Shown: positions 62,090 to 64,000 of the stretch, one piece after another
Position numbering within the stretch: the first letter of the stretch is position 1
Layout of the letters: each line of letters opens with the position of its first letter
Assembly (NCBI GenBank): GCA_006386115.1
Contig: VFIW01000025.1
Location: forward strand, 124,001-188,000
From: Globisporangium splendens
Taxonomy: Eukaryota > Oomycota > Peronosporomycetes > Pythiales > Pythiaceae
Length of the DNA stretch: 64,000 nucleotides
Reading direction: 5' to 3'
Notes under the pieces: generated by a model
Told to the model about the DNA's origin: nothing
Seen by the model: only the letters and a program-made list of their open reading frames with translations
Database searches by the model: none
Translations under genes and position numbers: made by a program

Positions 62090-63601
62090 GGCGTTCGCCA
62101 CGTCCAGCGTCAGTAGCTCGTCGCTGTTGAAAAACAGTAGCGGCGGCGCCTCGTTCTCCCCTCTCGACGACGGGAAGTAGTGCAGGCGACCGCCACACAG
62201 CACCGAGTCGGTCTTCTCGCCGTCGTCGCGCAAGTCTGTGCCCAGCGAGCCGGCACCAAAGTCCGAGAACGCGTACTGGGTCTCGGCGAGCTCGCACGCG
62301 AGGAAGAAGAGCTCCTTGTCGCCGTCGGACGGCGGTAGCGGCACGTCATTCTGCGCCACGAACGACGCCAGGATCGCCGTCGCGCGCGGCTGCTTGTTCT
62401 TGTTCCACAGCAGCAACGACGAGTCCATCTGGTGACCAGCGCGCAGGTTCCACGCGTGGCTCGAGACCAGAAAGTCGCTCGGCGCGAAGCGCAGCTTGAT
62501 CGGAATCGGGTTCTCCTTCGTTGACGGTTCTCGCGTGATGGTCGCCAGCAGCCGGAACGGCGACACGTCGAACCTCGACATGTACATGTGCAGCTCACTG
62601 AACTGCTGGTCGTCGCCGTCGGCCATGAACGCTGCTGGAGCCCGCTTCGCCAGGAACGCCTGGTCGCCACTCACGCGGTCGTGGAAGAACAGCGTTCCCG
62701 TGCGCGTGTACTTGTCGTGGTCCCAGAGCGCCATCGGGTTCTGGAACAACAGCGTGTCGGCGTCCAGCAGCATCACCTGCTCGAAGCGCGAGAACACGAC
62801 CGACAGCACCTTGGTGGGGAACCCGCGGAACTGGCGCTGGCACTGCTCCGTGCTCTCGCAAAACAGACGCTGCGAGTCGTTGAACACGTTCGTGGCGTCT
62901 GCGGCCTGCGCGCACACGTCGTAGACGCGCACGAGGAGGTCCATGTGCTCGAGTCTGTTGGCGAGGTCGGGCGCCAGGTCGTCGCCGCAATGCGGGATCT
63001 CGATCGGAACGTCTTCGTCGAAGGCGCGGAGTTCGAGGAGCATGGCCATCCCCAGGTGCGCGATGTCGTCAAACAGCGGCAGCACGACGCCGCGCGGGAT
63101 GCTCGTCTGCTGGGCGTAATGCGAGATGCTGAGTGCAAACTGCTGAAGCGTCTTGGTGCGCTGAGGTTGTTCGGCCACAGGAATGCTATCCTCGTTGTCG
63201 ACGCGAGCAGCTTCTTCTACTTTTGAGTCGAGCGACTGCACACTGCGAAACACGCGCGTGTGGGGCATGGTGTCCGTCAAGATCATGAAAACCACGCTGG
63301 ATGCCAGGAAAATCATCCCGAATCCGACGATGAGCACCATTTTCTGCATCATGTGCAGCGGGACGCTGGCCTTGGACTTGCGATCCTTCATCGGCGAATT
63401 GGCCTTGGAAGGGATTTGGATTCGCGGCTTCACGGTGAATGGAGCGGGTACAACTCGGAGGCTTGGCCCCGAGCGCGGAGAATGAAGAATGCGGTCGGAG
63501 AGACTCGGCAAGTGCCCTCCAGGCTCTTGAAGAGAGTTGGCTACTGTTCCACCGCCACCTTTAGGGTTTGCTGGACGCGCACAAAGCAACGGCACGCTCA
63601 C

Positions 63602-64000
63602 AAGTAAAGCGTGCTAGTCGCAGTGTCCGAATTCCATTGTGAACAGGCGAGTGGGACGTTCGAGTTGGATACACACGAAAAATTTAGTCTTGTGTCGAAA
63701 CTGTTGGCAGACAATTCGGTGGAAAGAACCCTTCAATATTCATCCCTGGCGCCAAAGACTCTTGCGGCCACACGGAGTCCAGGTGTGCGGCTCGGAAGTA
63801 CCTGAGTCTGACATTGAGCCACGAGAGGTTGTGTCAGCCAACATGCGAAGAGAGATACTTCGCTGGAGCCCTTTTGTCGAGTGTATGCCCGTCAGCACCA
63901 TCCATTCTTCTTGCTAGGACCAATTTCGTGGGCGACTATTTACTCCATCACTTGCAACAGGACTGACTGCTTTCAAAGAAGACGCTCTGGCAACGCGTGA
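63602..64000. other. Right edge, no gene seen
   Basis: Upstream of glycosyltransferase copy 2. Short + strand frames here show no recognisable domain. Confidence 0.4.

Larger units (their letters stand above)
60223..63133 (-). repeat. Inverted repeat, right arm, split by LINE insertion
   Basis: Arm sequence is 60223-60431 plus 62090-63133 (the 15-bp target site, 60417-60431, is duplicated at 62075-62089). It is interrupted by 60432-62074. Net arm length equals the left arm. Confidence 0.85.
60255..63601 (-). pseudogene. MNN1-type glycosyltransferase copy 2, split by LINE
   Basis: Inverted paralogue of the upstream enzyme. The 5' part reads from 63601 (alternative Met at 63391, MKDRKSKASVPLHMMQKM, which aligns better with copy 1) to 62090. 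It keeps a signal anchor (MVLIVGFGMIFLASSVVFMIL), the DxD motif and the same catalytic segments. At NAKIYRS the frame runs into the LINE and stops after SLRNGL, losing the last 53 residues. These lie intact on the far side of the insertion (60416-60255, ending VVMQGY). The 5' 100 codons differ clearly from copy 1; the rest is nearly identical. A truncated product could still be made, so 'pseudogene' is a judgement. Confidence 0.8.

Overview
The window reads as nuclear DNA of an oomycete (Pythium/Phytophthora-like stramenopile). Introns are few and short (about 55-175 bp, GT..AG), intergenic gaps are short and coding DNA is GC-rich. The gene content also fits: a giant DUF3638/DUF3645-type protein, a START-FYVE protein, an ankyrin-type repeat protein, a mucolipin-like TRP channel, a Crypton-type tyrosine recombinase and MNN1-type glycosyltransferases. 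This placement is an inference from content; no ribosomal or barcode locus is present. I saw no tRNA, rRNA or CRISPR array.

Layout. 1-7.1 kb: a partial TMEM135-like membrane protein (-), a signal-peptide-peptidase-like intramembrane protease (+) and a single-pass acidic membrane protein (-). 7.45-19.53 kb: three head-to-tail units of about 4.02 kb. Each carries a broken Crypton tyrosine recombinase gene (+), a possible second gene relic (-) and a control-like block of evenly spaced palindromes. The array stops about 24 bp before the start codon of a mucolipin-like channel gene (19.55-21.6 kb). 21.7-35.5 kb: a coiled-coil protein and a 4,269-residue intronless protein with thioredoxin-like, RanBP2 zinc-finger, UBA, P-loop/DUF3638 and EF-hand-like segments. 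36.9-47.3 kb: an ankyrin-type repeat protein, GPI mannosyltransferase II (PIG-V), a JmjC-PHD-PHD histone demethylase and mitochondrial translation factor IF-2; the last two share a divergent promoter. 47.7-57.8 kb: a Mediator subunit 15-like KIX/Q-rich protein, a START-FYVE protein, an ER DnaJ chaperone and a Myb/SANT plus zinc-finger DNA-binding protein. 58.5-63.6 kb: two MNN1-family glycosyltransferase genes in inverted orientation. They form a 1,253-bp inverted repeat with a 154-bp spacer, and one copy is split by a 5'-truncated LINE with a 15-bp target-site duplication.

Most genes are unrelated housekeeping genes. Loose themes are the secretory pathway (SPPL protease, ER DnaJ, PIG-V, GT71 enzymes), endolysosomal membranes (TRPML, FYVE) and transcription/chromatin (MED15, JmjC, Myb). 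The most unusual parts are the Crypton array with its mosaic of identical and diverged segments, the homogenised inverted glycosyltransferase pair, and the giant ubiquitin/ATPase-like protein.
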